Origin: Entoloma clypeatum
Lineage: Eukaryota > Basidiomycota > Agaricomycetes > Agaricales > Entolomataceae
NCBI GenBank assembly: GCA_963565915.1
Contig: OY751489.1
Span: forward strand, 4,278,001-4,342,000
DNA: 64,000 bases
Direction of reading: 5' to 3'
Shown: positions 20,831 through 31,147 of the stretch, piece after piece
Numbering within the stretch: the first letter of the stretch is position 1
How the letters are laid out: the number at the start of each line of letters is the position of its first letter
Notes under the pieces: model-generated
The model's input: only the letters and a program-made list of their open reading frames with translations
Told to the model about the DNA's origin: nothing
Database searches by the model: none
Translations under genes and position numbers: made by a program

Positions 20831-21085
20831 GAAGCGATCCAAGCACATTGACGTGTGATTCCACTTCGTCAGAGAAAAAGTCTCCGAAGGGATAATTACG
20901 GTCGAATTCATTGAAGGAGTGAACAACCCTGCAGATCTTTTAACTAAGAATCTGGGAAAAATCCTCTTTTCCAAGTTTATCCCGTACTTCGGATTGATAA
21001 AAAACTAGGCGAAACAGAGTACCTATATATATATGTGTGGGAAAAAGTAAGATGTATTTAGAAGTATGTACTAAATATGGGGGGG

Positions 21086-21380
21086 TGTTGAAACTTTTCC
21101 CATCATGTAGATTAGATTAGATTACATCACGTGACCTTTACATATCTTCATTACATACTTGTTTGGTTGGTACAAACAGTAGTACGGTATATAAGACCAG
21201 GAAACTGTCAATATCAACTTGACTCTTAACCAGCTCCATCGCTCTCACCAGCCTCAACCGCTCTCACTAGCCTTACCCCCTCCAAACCATGTAAGTGACC
21301 ATAGCGGTATCGTAGAGTACTTCCACTGTAGCTATGTTGCTCAGTACACCTGTGGCTAGCGCCCAGGTGGAACTTCAACA
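21086..21380 (+). repeat. Copia 3' LTR
   Basis: 295 bp, identical to the 5' LTR; preceded by a G7 polypurine tract (21079-21085) and followed by the target duplicate TCTAA. Confidence 0.95.
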
Positions 21381-21385
21381 TCTAA

Positions 21386-22117
21386 GTCCTTTCCCATCGT
21401 TCCACATTTCCTCTCTCACAAGGCCTGAGTGTTGGTGTTTAGCGTTGCTAACAGAAGACATGAGAACAGGGACACAGGGCACACAAACATGGGCTGGACG
21501 CACCAGTCCATGACGCGCAGGCAAGCTGCGTACGGAGGACCCCCGAGCAACAGCGGGAGACGTGACAAACGGGAGAGGACACACGAGAAACGGTGGGAGA
21601 CATGAGAACGGGGACGCGGGACACACACAAATATGGGTGGGGTACACCAGTGCACGAAGCGCAGGCAAGGGGTGTATGAGACATGGGTGATGAGGGCCGA
21701 GGGACATGAGACGATGGGCGGGCGCAAGTCAGGGACACACAAAAATGATGGGACAGAAAGGCAGAGGAAACACAAGAATGGTGGTGACGAGAGAGACTTC
21801 CCATGGGTGAGGCGGGGGACATGGGGCATGTGGGATGCATGGGTGGCGAGAGGGACGACTCCCAATATCTCCTTTGTTGTATACTTTTAGTGTAGCACAA
21901 TATTTGATGCCTGTTTTCATGTTGTAATTTGGTTTTGAGCAGCTTTGTGGCATGCGAGAGTGTCAATCTATAGAAATATTGAGTACTACACCAGGCTATG
22001 AGACTACAATACTATGCTACTACCAGGTTTCTACACTACAATGCTATGGTACTATGATGTTACAATGCTACTGTGCTTTAGTGCTACATTGCTACACCTG
22101 TCAGTGAGGTCACTACA
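21386..22117. repeat. Degenerate tandem repeats and low-complexity sequence, no gene
   Basis: About 21460-21850 holds imperfect long repeats sharing GGGACACACACAAATATGGG-like and CGCAGGCAAG blocks about 135 bp apart. About 21985-22100 is a run of CTACAATGCTA-like short repeats. ORFs here overlap on both strands and have no recognisable domain. Confidence 0.5.
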
Positions 22118-22119
22118 TA

Positions 22120-22492
22120 CTATCGTCAACCAGTAGTTCGTGTCCACCAGTGGTTCGTGTTGTCACAATGTGACCCCTGGTAGAATTGACACCCAGCTGA
22201 TCGTGTTGATCGTTCTTCCCCTTTCAGTCGACACCTTCGCGTCGCCTGAGGCGAACTTGGACGATAACATAATAACAGATCACTTGAAGTCCGATGTGGC
22301 ATGGTGGGTGTGACAACTCATCAAAATGGGCCGACTTCTCATCCTCAAACTTTGGAATATATTATCAACGGAATGTACTCCATCATAGGTATATAAGACT
22401 AGGTCAAAATCCGAGAGTGACCAGTGGGGGAATACCTGAGATATTGAGCCAACATGAACCAGTGGTGGACATGAACTACTGGTTGACGATAG
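22120..22492. mobile_element. MITE-like element with ~40-bp terminal inverted repeats
   Basis: 373 bp. The left end CTATCGTCAACCAGTAGTTC and the right end read in reverse share about 40 bp with four or five differences, mostly C/T. A TA dinucleotide lies directly outside each end (22118-22119, 22493-22494), as in Tc1/mariner-type insertions. No coding capacity. Confidence 0.7.
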
Positions 22493-22787
22493 TAGTGCTA
22501 TGGCTGCTATGTATGTGAGTGTGTTTGCTATGGTTTGCTACCAGCTTGGGGACCACTTTGCTGATGTGAGTTGCAAACAGACCCTAATCAAGATTAAAGC
22601 CGTTGCAACAACTGCGTTGCTATGGACAATAACATCAATCGATCAAAAATCTCCATGATGCGACGGGATACGGAAAAGTCTGGCATGGGTCGTTTGGAAA
22701 AGCCGACTTCTCCTCGAACTCGAAATGGTCCTGTACCCACTGCCCCTAGGACCAAATGACACAAACCTGTGTTTTTACTACATAACA

Positions 22788-22991
22788 TTACCACTGGCAG
22801 GTGGGATGACTCACTCCGTTTAATGTCCAGCTACTAGGATGGTCGCAACCGTATTTTGGGTGGCCACAACACTGGCTGGAAATTCTGCACCTCTCGCCCT
22901 CGGCTTGACACCAGTTGAGCTGCAGTGCTTGGGACGTGTTCGCGATGCAAAGAATGACGGAAAACTTGACGAGAGCGCGGGAGAAGTGCAT
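22788..22991 (-). CDS. Small secreted cysteine-rich protein, knottin-like spacing
   Basis: 67 codons from ATG 22991. The first 22 or so residues form a signal peptide (basic start, then a hydrophobic stretch, then small residues before a probable cleavage site). The mature part of about 45 residues has six cysteines spaced C-X6-C-X5-C-C-X6-C-X14-C; the adjacent pair in the middle is the pattern of inhibitor-cystine-knot peptides. A TATA element CTATAAGG (minus strand, 23074-23067) lies about 76 nt upstream. A GTGAGT near the 3' end could be a splice donor giving a different C-terminus. No family assigned; small cysteine-rich secreted proteins in fungi range from effectors to antimicrobial or developmental peptides, and nothing here decides between them. 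Confidence 0.6.
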   Translation of the reverse strand: MHFSRALVKFSVILCIANTSQALQLNWCQAEGERCRISSQCCGHPKYGCDHPSSWTLNGVSHPTCQW

Positions 22992-23066
22992 AGCGAGAGT
23001 TGGTTGACTGAGTGCAGTGCGGGATGACTTTGAACTCTGCTAAAGGTGGCCAATGCCCTCGGTGTG

Positions 23067-23074
23067 CCTTATAG
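23067..23074 (-). promoter_or_regulatory. TATA element of the small secreted protein gene
   Basis: CTATAAGG on the minus strand, about 76 nt before the ATG at 22991. Confidence 0.5.
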
Positions 23075-23874
23075 TATCTCGAACGAATCTCGATGACAAA
23101 TATGTCACAGATATCCACCGGAGGAAAATTCAACGGGGGACGGAAGAAGTGAGAATTGAAGGATCTCGGATCCAGTTGGCCATGGCTCGGTTGAATGGAG
23201 ACCTACTATCCTCACGCGGAGAACTCGGCTCATTGTGGCCCTTAACCTCAAGTGGTACTTACGAATCTTGATTCTGTCGATGCTGAGATGCATACTAAAC
23301 CAGTGCAGGCTCCCAAGCTCAAGTGGCAGGCACATCGATGTTTCGAAGAAGGTCCGACTACTGCAGCACGGCACCCGATACCCGAGGTGCGTAACTGGAC
23401 CTTGAACCGACAGAATGCGTTGCCATATCCGGCAAGCCGCTGGTGTCGGCGAGGGTGGGGTGCCAGGGCGTTCTCTATCCCTCGTTCTTTGGACTCTTTT
23501 TTTGCACTGCTTCCAAAACCTGAATGATTGTTGTCTTCGGCATGCTGTTACTAGTTTCGGAGACAGGTTAAAATGGCCACTTTTGCCTCCACTTATCATG
23601 CCGTTTTAACTGATAATTCCCAAAGAAAACCAAGACGTAGCAAAGTGGTCGAAGAGTTAATGCGGACGCCCATCAGTGAATGGTAACACTCATCTCTTGA
23701 CTCATCTTATCGCTTCGCTGGCTGGACTGGTTGGCGCACATCCCAAAATGTCATGAAAATCGTGATTAATGATAAAGAAAGCTGACAGAGGTCAATCTAT
23801 GTTGCGATGAATTCCAATATGTACAATCACAAGGGAAGGTAACCTCCAAAGGTCCAGTACGATGTACACATCTA

Positions 23875-24345
23875 TCAAGGCTTGTTAGCCTCCTGCTGAG
23901 CCGCGCCTTTCTCCTTCTGCACATTGCCTACAGATTGGTCTTAGAACAGCGACAAGATGAGGGCACAAGAGAACAAACCAGAAGTCTGCTGAGTCTTGTC
24001 GCCTGTGACGGCGCCAACGACTGAATCCTTGTAACCCGCAACGCGGTCGGTGGTGCCCTCGACGTAGCCCTGCGCCTGAGACGCCTTGTATTCGGCCTCG
24101 CCTTCCGCATGCTCCTTCTTTCCAGATGTCTGCCACGACTCAGAACCAGTCATGTTTCCGATCTGTGTATGGAGAAGAACGTCAACGGCGTTGAAAGGTA
24201 TTGTATGTTGACGAAGCGTACGGCTTCGACGACGGTGCCTTTGGCAGAATGGAGTTGACCAGAGGTCTTGCTATATAGGTGTCAGCATCGCTCGACGCGT
24301 CGAGAACATGAGGGTTCACCTTGGGGAATCGTTGTTTGACGACAT
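23875..24345 (-). CDS. CsbD-like stress protein
   Basis: Four exons: 24345-24320, 24270-24222, 24162-23979, 23927-23875; introns of 49, 59 and 51 nt, all GT-AG and all in phase, giving 103 residues. The protein is hydrophilic and glycine/glutamine-rich with repeated segments of the CsbD type (KGTVVEAIGNMTGS, TTDRVAGYKDSVVGAVTGDKTQQ, SGNVQKEKG). Fungal members of this family are small, abundant and stress-associated; the biochemical role is unknown. A TATA element lies about 85 nt upstream. The start is fixed by the first exon (eight codons) and the consistent phases. Confidence 0.85.
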
Positions 24346-24428
24346 TGTGTGCGATGAAGTGACTTGAAAGTAAATTTGTTCAACGAAGATGGGGGAGAAT
24401 ACTGAAGAAAAGGAGTCGACTGCCAAGG

Positions 24429-24437
24429 CTTTATATA
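24429..24437 (-). promoter_or_regulatory. TATA element of the CsbD-like gene
   Basis: TATATAAAG on the minus strand, about 85 nt before the ATG at 24345. Confidence 0.6.
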
Positions 24438-24823
24438 CCTTTGGATGCGGCCGATCACGTTGGTCTTGGGGCGCAGATCGAGCATCACATATGACGTCAC
24501 TAAACTAGCAATGTCTCACAGCTGCGGAAGCAGATGCCCGTTGGGTCCGTGGAGATGACTATTCGGGAAACAGAGGCCAACAAACTGGCGCCAAAAAAAA
24601 GAGAATTGCAAGAAACGGTGAGTATGCTACAATATCTGCATGAGTGTGCTAAACTGTTGATAGTTAAGTCGTGCAATGCTGTCCTGGGAAGTAATACTAA
24701 TGGATACATTTCTACATGGCGAATTACTACATAGCAAAAGATAAAAAAACAAGTGACTGATACCTGGTATATTGTGTGGTCAGACGTCCAGACGTCCAGA
24801 AAGAGGGCAAGGCGTGCGGATGC

Positions 24824-26040
24824 TCACACGTCTCTCCACAACAACTCAAAATTGACGTCCAAATCAATTTTACACACCCCTTCAACAGCCGTAACCACCG
24901 TTCGTTCGAAATCATTCACGAAAATTACCCGCGCCACATCTGGGCTATACAAGCGCAGCTCGCTCGCCAGCGCTCGATATGCAGCCGGCGACGACGGAGC
25001 GGGATCCCACTCCGAAACCTCGACCTCGATGCACTGCAGGCGCGGCAGACGCATCAGGAGGCCGTAAAATTCCAGCCGCTATGGTTAAAAGTCAGAAAGT
25101 CAGTATCATCACCGTCCAAAGTATGCCATAGAAATCCACACACCCCTTGACCCGATACAGGCAGCACGAGCGTGCCGATGTGCCTCAATTCGCTCATACT
25201 CGTAGAGACATGTCCACCAACATGCCTCAGCAATTCCATCGAAAACGCCTCGCAATAAGAGGAATCCGCGACATCCAAGGATAACAGTGGACGCGTCGAC
25301 AGAACCAGTTTCGAGAGCAGCATCGACATCTCCGCCCGTTTCTCCTCCTGACCAAAACGCGAAAAGCACGTCTTGACATGCGTTATGGGGCGCCCCGGGA
25401 CGATCGCCATGGCCGCCTCAGAGAACGTGCATTCCAAGCGCTCGATGTTCGGAAGAGCCCCGGCATCCAACGTCAATGAGGAACCAGCAGCGCACAGCGC
25501 AGAACCAGGCTCCTTGAAATCCATGATATACAAATCCTCAAGATCGGCTTGTTTGTTGAGAAACCCGACCAGATGCTGGTCCCAATCAAGATCGCAGTGG
25601 AACCGCCTCAGCCGGAACGTGCACTTGTCCAATATCCGCCCGACAGCTTTATCTGGAGAGCCGCTGACGTGGATATTCAGGTACCTCAACTGCGTCGTCT
25701 TCTCCAAAGCGTTGCCTATCGACTGCCAACACGCGTCCGGAAGAGAAGATCTTCCCACTTCGCCCCTGTGATCGTTATCATTTCCCCCGTCGTCACCGCC
25801 ATCTTCGTTGTCCGAAAGATATATAGCAAGCGCTTCCACGAGTACCGCAACTCGGGGCTGTCTCGCCAGGACTCCGGAGAGCGACATTGTTTCGTGGGGT
25901 TCCCGTAGGTAGAGCGTGTTGTACAGCATACGTTCCCCGACGCATTGGAACCTCTTGGAGACTCTGCACAAGGTCGCGATGTCCGTCCGATGCCCGACGT
26001 ATCTGACGATATTGCGGTAGGCTTCCAGTGTAAGGTCCAT
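24824..26040 (-). CDS. F-box-like protein with divergent C-terminal repeats
   Basis: Two exons, 26040-25144 and 25078-24824, joined by a 65-nt GT-AG intron in phase; 383 residues. The N-terminus (about residues 1-50) reads as an F-box-like helix set, MDLTLEAYRNIVRYV, then LCRVSKRFQCVGERMLYNTLYL, as in the many Agaricomycete F-box families. Then follow an acidic loop (residues about 85-100) and leucine-rich segments that may fold as irregular LRRs. Its likely role is substrate recognition for an SCF ubiquitin ligase. The open frame continues upstream to 26337 with a hydrophobic, unlike-family stretch; I prefer the ATG at 26040, but an upstream exon is possible. Confidence 0.75.
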
Positions 26041-27673
26041 GCGCCTACCAGCACGACCTGACAAACAAGGTCTTCGTGATTCCGAGAGAAGGCTCATGCA
26101 AAGAAGTAGTGGACTCACCAGCTCCTGTCGGAAAAATTGATTCGCGCAGTTTGGAAAAAGATCGAATGGGAAATGGGACAGATCCCTGCCAACCGTTTCG
26201 GATGAGTAACGGAACCGACTCGGACTCGGAGGAGCCTCAAGTACAAAGAAAGAAGCGCACCGGAAATAACGGACTAAGCAGCAGCACACCAGGAAAAAAA
26301 GACGCAAACTATACGCGTCACGGGAAAGGAAGACCAAGAAAACACCACCATACCGCGATCTACGCCTATAAGTATCTCCAAATCAGGTCGATAACCACAT
26401 CAAGTCGTGGAAACCTTCACGTAAGTTGGAACCCATCCGGAAGTTGATTGTACGAGGGTTATATATCGTCATCCCATTTCTACGGCTCGTTTACTTTCGT
26501 CATCGTGGGGTAACCGCGACTGTTATTGGGAAACACGGAGAGTTGTCGGCGCAGCGAAGCCAAGGGCTGCCCTATTCCTGTGCCCAAGTCAGTGATGGAT
26601 ACTCCATATGGGGCGAAACACGTGGCCCCCCGTGCGCCACTTGCATGGAGCGGATTCGGAGCTCTCGATATCACCGCCCTGACGGCCTCCCATGTATAAA
26701 TGGTTCGTTGAGGTCAAATAATCAGGCAGCTCCACCATTTTCCAAGGAGCCTTTCAGGAAAACGTGAGGACCCACGACTGCCGCAGGAAGCAGCCACCAT
26801 GTGAAAGCAAACTTGGCCCTGGATGCCGCTAGAGGTCTTGGAAGGGCCTGCAACCCGCCAAGTGGAACAAGGTACATATATTGGCCCTTTGATGCCTCGA
26901 GGAGGACGAAAATGTAGTGTGTTGGAGGCTAGAACCCTTGGAGTCCACCACGGACAAAAATTGTTTGTCGTCATACAGCGTTTCACATGAGCCAGCGTAT
27001 AAAAAAAAATCTCGAGGACCTGGGAGATCTAAACAGGCTTTTATCACGGCCCTCAGCCAGGGAACCCTAGTTACCGGCCCTTCCTATTCCCATGATGTTG
27101 TAAGACTGTCCGGCAGTCCGCGCGAAACCCATGTCTGTCTCGATTTCGTTTCGAAGAGCCATCAGACCCTATGGGCCTTCAGAGTTTTGCGTCATCGGTA
27201 ACGACAAAGCATGACTGCCTCTGATAGGAACCAGGAGATTTCAGGTGCGAGGTGAAAGATCCAATTGAGGGACGATGCTATATTTCATTCCCGAGTCGGT
27301 GCTGCCTTTGAAAATCCGACTTGTACCACGTACTTCTCAAGGCAAAGCGGAAGAGTTGTCGTGGCTGAAGACCTTGAGGTGACTGGGACAAGCGATCGGC
27401 GCTGTTTCCAGGGACCAAAAGTACTTTGAATAGAAGGAAATGGGAGAACACCATCCTGTCCTGTACGGGCTAGCCGACTTTGAGTGACTTCGAAGGGAGG
27501 AACCAAGGTCGTTGGTTACGCTTCAGTGGCGAGAAGCGATCACATACAGAAGCCGGCGTTGAAAGGGACAGGAAGGGGTATAATTCTACGATTCAGCCAT
27601 TAAATGATCTACATATTTACACTGCGCTTCTGTAAGTCATAAGCGAGGAACCAGTCTCACTCTACTCACCAGA
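26041..27673. other. Intergenic stretch, no gene supported
   Basis: ORFs on both strands are short and without domain signals. No repeats or RNA genes seen. Confidence 0.4.
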
Positions 27674-28371
27674 TTACTCAAGCTTCTCCAGCTCCTCCAA
27701 CCGGGTCAGTACGACATCCTTACTCGTCTCCTCGATTTCTCCAGCGAGGAATATTTCGTCGAGGATAGCATAAACCTAGTCTGGTTAGCTGGAAGACTAT
27801 CTTGAATAGGTGAACTGACACACCTTGTAGAAGTTGAATACCAGGTCCAGCTCGCAGACATTGTCAAAGAATGAATCTAAGGGCCGTCAGTTAAGATGAA
27901 AGATCATGTACAACGAATATGCATCGACGCACCGAGAACTTCAACGAAGAGATGGATAGCTTCAAGGTACGCCAGTTCGTTATCGTTCGCATCTACGCAA
28001 AGGCAAAAGAAGAGTCCCGCATAACGTCGATATACAATCTTGTAGTTTCGGAACTGCACTCTCTCTTTCATATGCTGGTCTTGCCAAAGCTCAATGATCA
28101 CACACACACCTCGACGAAATTCGATTGATATTTCTGATCTCGAGGTGCCACCAATCGATGAACCTCTCCGCGCAGTCGTACCTGGCCCCACAACCATTAG
28201 CGCATGTTTGAACAGATGACTCCACAAGTCAAACACACCTTCTCGTCGTCGTCATACGGGACATACCATTTCGACAACCGAGTTTTCCCTTGTCGATTCT
28301 ATCTCACACTGAGTCAGATGCCCGGATATTGCTCCATACACGCTCACCTGGACGAGGATGAATCTGATCAT
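27674..28371 (-). CDS. APS2: AP-2 complex subunit sigma
   Basis: Six exons: 28371-28348, 28298-28239, 28181-28110, 28053-27933, 27876-27824, 27775-27674; introns 48-57 nt, all GT-AG, every junction in phase; 143 residues, the normal length for the family. Sequence hallmarks: start MIRFILVQ, NRQGKTRL, KWYVPY, VHRLVAPRDQKYQSNFVE, NYKIVYRRYAGLFF, NDNELAYLEAIHLFVEVL, and the C-terminal AGEIEETSKDVVLTRLE. The protein is the small (longin-like) chain of the AP-2 clathrin adaptor at the plasma membrane, contributing to binding of acidic dileucine cargo signals in endocytosis. YKIVYRRYAGLFF and the DxFF-type segment favour sigma-2 over sigma-1 or sigma-3. Its neighbours are unrelated. Confidence 0.96.
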
Positions 28372-29660
28372 GGTTGGTTGACATGCCAGTCAATTTGGAG
28401 ATAGATTGTTTGTCGAAATTACACAGCCAAAGACGACCATACATTTAGATATGCGCATCCTTTCGGACTCAACGTCGTTAATTGCAAGCTTCAGCTTTGG
28501 GCTCTAAATGTAAGGCCAGATTTACGGGAGGAACTCCTATCTCCATTCTTATCTGCCCTATAAGCGAACCTGTTTGACTTCGAAAAACCTTTCGGTGGTT
28601 TCAGTGTGCTTCATCAGGAAAACCCTAATTGGTAAAATTCGTGTCAGTGGACATCCACCGGACCAAATGGAAGATCAGTTCGTCAGATGGACCACTTGCT
28701 GCTTCGATGGACACACTGAGGTTCAAGTATTTATCAATTGTAAATATGCTGCTATACTATTATGAGAGGCTCTTGTCAATGGTGCACTCTTGGATGTGAT
28801 AGTATATCAATTGACTCATAATTACACCTGTAAAAATATACAGAAGATTTGGAGCTCAAATGATCTATGATAATTAGATGAAGTGCCGCAAGGTAATTGC
28901 AAGAGTCAATGTAACAGGCTGGTGTACAAAATCGGCAATGCAATATTAGTTTGGGGTCCTGCCAGACACACCGCCGTAGAGAAAGGCACTTGCTAGCAGT
29001 ACTACTGGTCCCTACCTATCGAATGAAAAAGAGGCAAGTTAATGCGAAGCTTGCCACCACTTGCATCGCCAACACCTTCCACACAACCCACTCCGTTCTC
29101 TTGCGAGGGAGATGCACCCGACTCCGTAGCGAGATATTGGACGGGGGGCGAAGGTGTCCCTGCTGAGCATTGTGACTGCGTTGTGGGTGTTGCAATGAAG
29201 GTTGACCAAGCGGGCACGACTCGGCCCAGTTAAAATGTTCCTGCATATGGTTTGCGTTGTCGTTGGAGACGGTCACCCGGAAACCGAGCCATGTGATTAT
29301 ATCACCTGATTGCGGCATAAATATTTGTTTGAATCACTTCTTTTTCTGCAACCACCACCGTCTTTTCCCCACCATTCTCTCTTCTCAAGGCTTACGCTGG
29401 TAATTTCATACGACACTGAGAGGCAGAACTATGTATGCCGTGGATCGATCCTCTTGCGCTACCTGACAACAGGTAAGTGCTCGTTTTCCACGTGTACCTA
29501 TAACATATGTTCTTGTATAATGCATACTTACTCATTCTCAGGCCCTCAAAACAGCTTCCTACGTTAAGGTGTCAATCTGCCTCTTCATATGTGAGTAAAA
29601 CATTGTCATCGGGAAAGCCGCCACCGCTCAATCTTGATTCAAGTTGTCTTGACCAACTAC
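28372..29660. other. Intergenic stretch, no gene supported
   Basis: No domain or consistent exon chain seen on either strand; GC-rich and AT-rich patches alternate. Confidence 0.4.
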
Positions 29661-29669
29661 CAGGAACCC

Positions 29670-29940
29670 CGACCTCTTTGAGCCACACATCCTTCAGTTG
29701 CTCAGCAACATTGACTGCGTGTCCATGCACACGTCGTGCAGCAGCTGCCACTCCGTCGTGCTCGACACCGACGGTGCAGCGTGGCTGTTTGGGCGCCACG
29801 GGAAGGGGGGCTGCCAGGATCGGCGGGGGGATGATTTTATCTCGGAAAACGCGCCAATAAGGTTGTTTCCTGTCGAGCTGAGGGGGGGAGGGGGGCACAG
29901 AGGAGGACACCAAGTTTGTGTGTATGGGCATGTGGGAGGA
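29670..29940 (+). pseudogene. RCC1-like repeat fragment, frameshifted
   Basis: One frame gives LFEPHILQLLSNIDCV, TSCSSCHSVVLDTDGAAWLFG and SENAPIRL, the pattern of an RCC1/ATS1-type propeller blade (HSVxLxxDGxxWLFG). After a G-rich run near 29880 the frame is lost, and a TKFV segment resembling the next blade appears in another frame. No start or further blades are found nearby. Probably a remnant of an RCC1-like gene; an exon of a gene with undetected introns is less likely. Confidence 0.5.
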
Positions 29941-30367
29941 ACCACACGTTATCGCCCATCGTCGCCCTGTAAACTTTCCACTACGAAGGTGATTCTTTGG
30001 TATTGCTGATTCGTTGTAAATTGTGTTGTGTCGTACATAGCTACATATGTCCAATGTATTATATGTACTTTGCAATATATTGATTTCGTCTTCCATTCCA
30101 TGCTAAGTACCCTAGAATAATTGAGGTTTTTGGCCATTTTCGTGCTGAATATTGTGGGAGGATTCACGACATCGGAACCCAAATGATGTTAATTTCTACT
30201 CCAGCGGAACAGAGTGGAACAGTCGTAATCCTTGGAAGTCTCATTTCAGTCCAATTGATCATCTGGTGCACACAGGGCACTTTCGACATGATTTTGCTAC
30301 AAATTGGTTCCATTGGAATGATTTTTATGCACCATCCGTTAAATCGGCACAAATAGGATTTTCCTGA

Positions 30368-30482
30368 TGTCCAGAGCGGCGAGACGACCTATTGGCACCA
30401 CTAGGTTACTTAAAATCTTTTTTTTTTCCCAAGCAGTCATTCGCAGCGAACTCGCCGAATCTGACGATCCAAGCTTTAACTT
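30368..30482 (-). pseudogene. Terpene synthase exon 1-2 relic
   Basis: On the minus strand it matches the intact terpene synthase around its exon 1/exon 2 boundary (35345 to about 35185): the coding block for KAW-x-x-x-FG-x-FA-x-ND, then the same intron end CCAATAG and the exon 2 start GTCGTCTCGCCGCT. The intron part is altered and the rest of the gene is gone. It lies upstream of the intact P450 just as the intact synthase lies upstream of the P450 relic. Confidence 0.8.
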
Positions 30483-30560
30483 CTATCTCATGATAAAGGA
30501 CATGTTTGAAAAGGACTAGTGCGTAGACTTTCTTGTGCACAGCAAATAGCCTCCACTATC

Positions 30561-30660
30561 AATATGTGTCCATTTCCCACTGATATGCATCCATTTCCGA
30601 TAATATGCATCCAAATACGCTCCATTTCCCAGTAATATGCATCCATTTCCCATCCGTTTC
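30561..30660. promoter_or_regulatory. Repeated ATGCATCCATTTCC motif in the synthase-P450 intergenic region
   Basis: Four to five copies of ATATGCATCCATTTCCCA-like units spaced about 20 bp, in the region between the synthase relic and the P450. Two related units (ACATCCATTCCC, CGCATCCATTTC) stand at the equivalent place at about 35600-35635 in the second copy. The position between two divergent genes suggests a shared regulatory site; this is inference. Confidence 0.45.
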
Positions 30661-31147
30661 TTCTACCGATCATCGTCTCCGACACCCCGCCAATGTGGCC
30701 ACCAACTTGATAAACAACTGGCCAGGTCGTATTCAGAGGTTATGAGTCTGATGCTGGAATTTTGACGACATGGCTCAGTGTATGGTGAGTCTCGCCTGAG
30801 GCGTCTGAACGAGCCATTCTCCCTGCTAGACGAGTCTCAATATGTATGTCCAGGTTCCGTGGACAATCTACATATGGACTCAAATCTCGATGCCGATGGA
30901 TAGCCCCGCCATGTTCCTTTTCCGGACCGCTACGGGCTAAAATTCTAGGTCCAAGTCTAACTCCAGTTCTGTTTCATTCGAACGAGCTTCCATAATCAGT
31001 CCAACACGAATCCTGAAGCCAGATCCACCCATTGAACTTATTCCCCATCAGTTGACGAAGCCTGATCGGGTGAACCAACAAGAACATGATTAAAAGACAC
31101 CAGAAACAGGACGTTTTTCTTGTACCCATTTTGACAATCACTCAACG

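Larger units (their letters stand above)
15624..21380 (+). mobile_element. Complete Ty1/copia LTR retrotransposon
   Basis: 5757 bp: 295-bp LTRs (15624-15918, 21086-21380) that I find identical at every position, flanked by a 5-bp duplication TCTAA (15619-15623, 21381-21385). A primer-binding site GGTTATGGGCCC starts directly after the 5' LTR (15919); as in Drosophila copia this fits priming by a fragment of initiator tRNA-Met near its anticodon. A polypurine tract of seven G ends at 21085. Order gag-protease-integrase-RT-RNase H is that of Pseudoviridae-type elements. Coding is broken in three places despite the identical LTRs. Confidence 0.95.

Noticed and set aside
23105..23599. 164-codon minus-strand ORF upstream of the small secreted protein gene
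   Set aside because: Arg/Ser-rich, no domain, no splice or promoter context, overlapped by plus-strand ORFs of similar quality.
26041..26337. N-terminal extension of the F-box protein at 24824
   Set aside because: The hydrophobic stretch is unlike the family and lies before a typical start; an upstream intron is more likely than a 99-residue extension.
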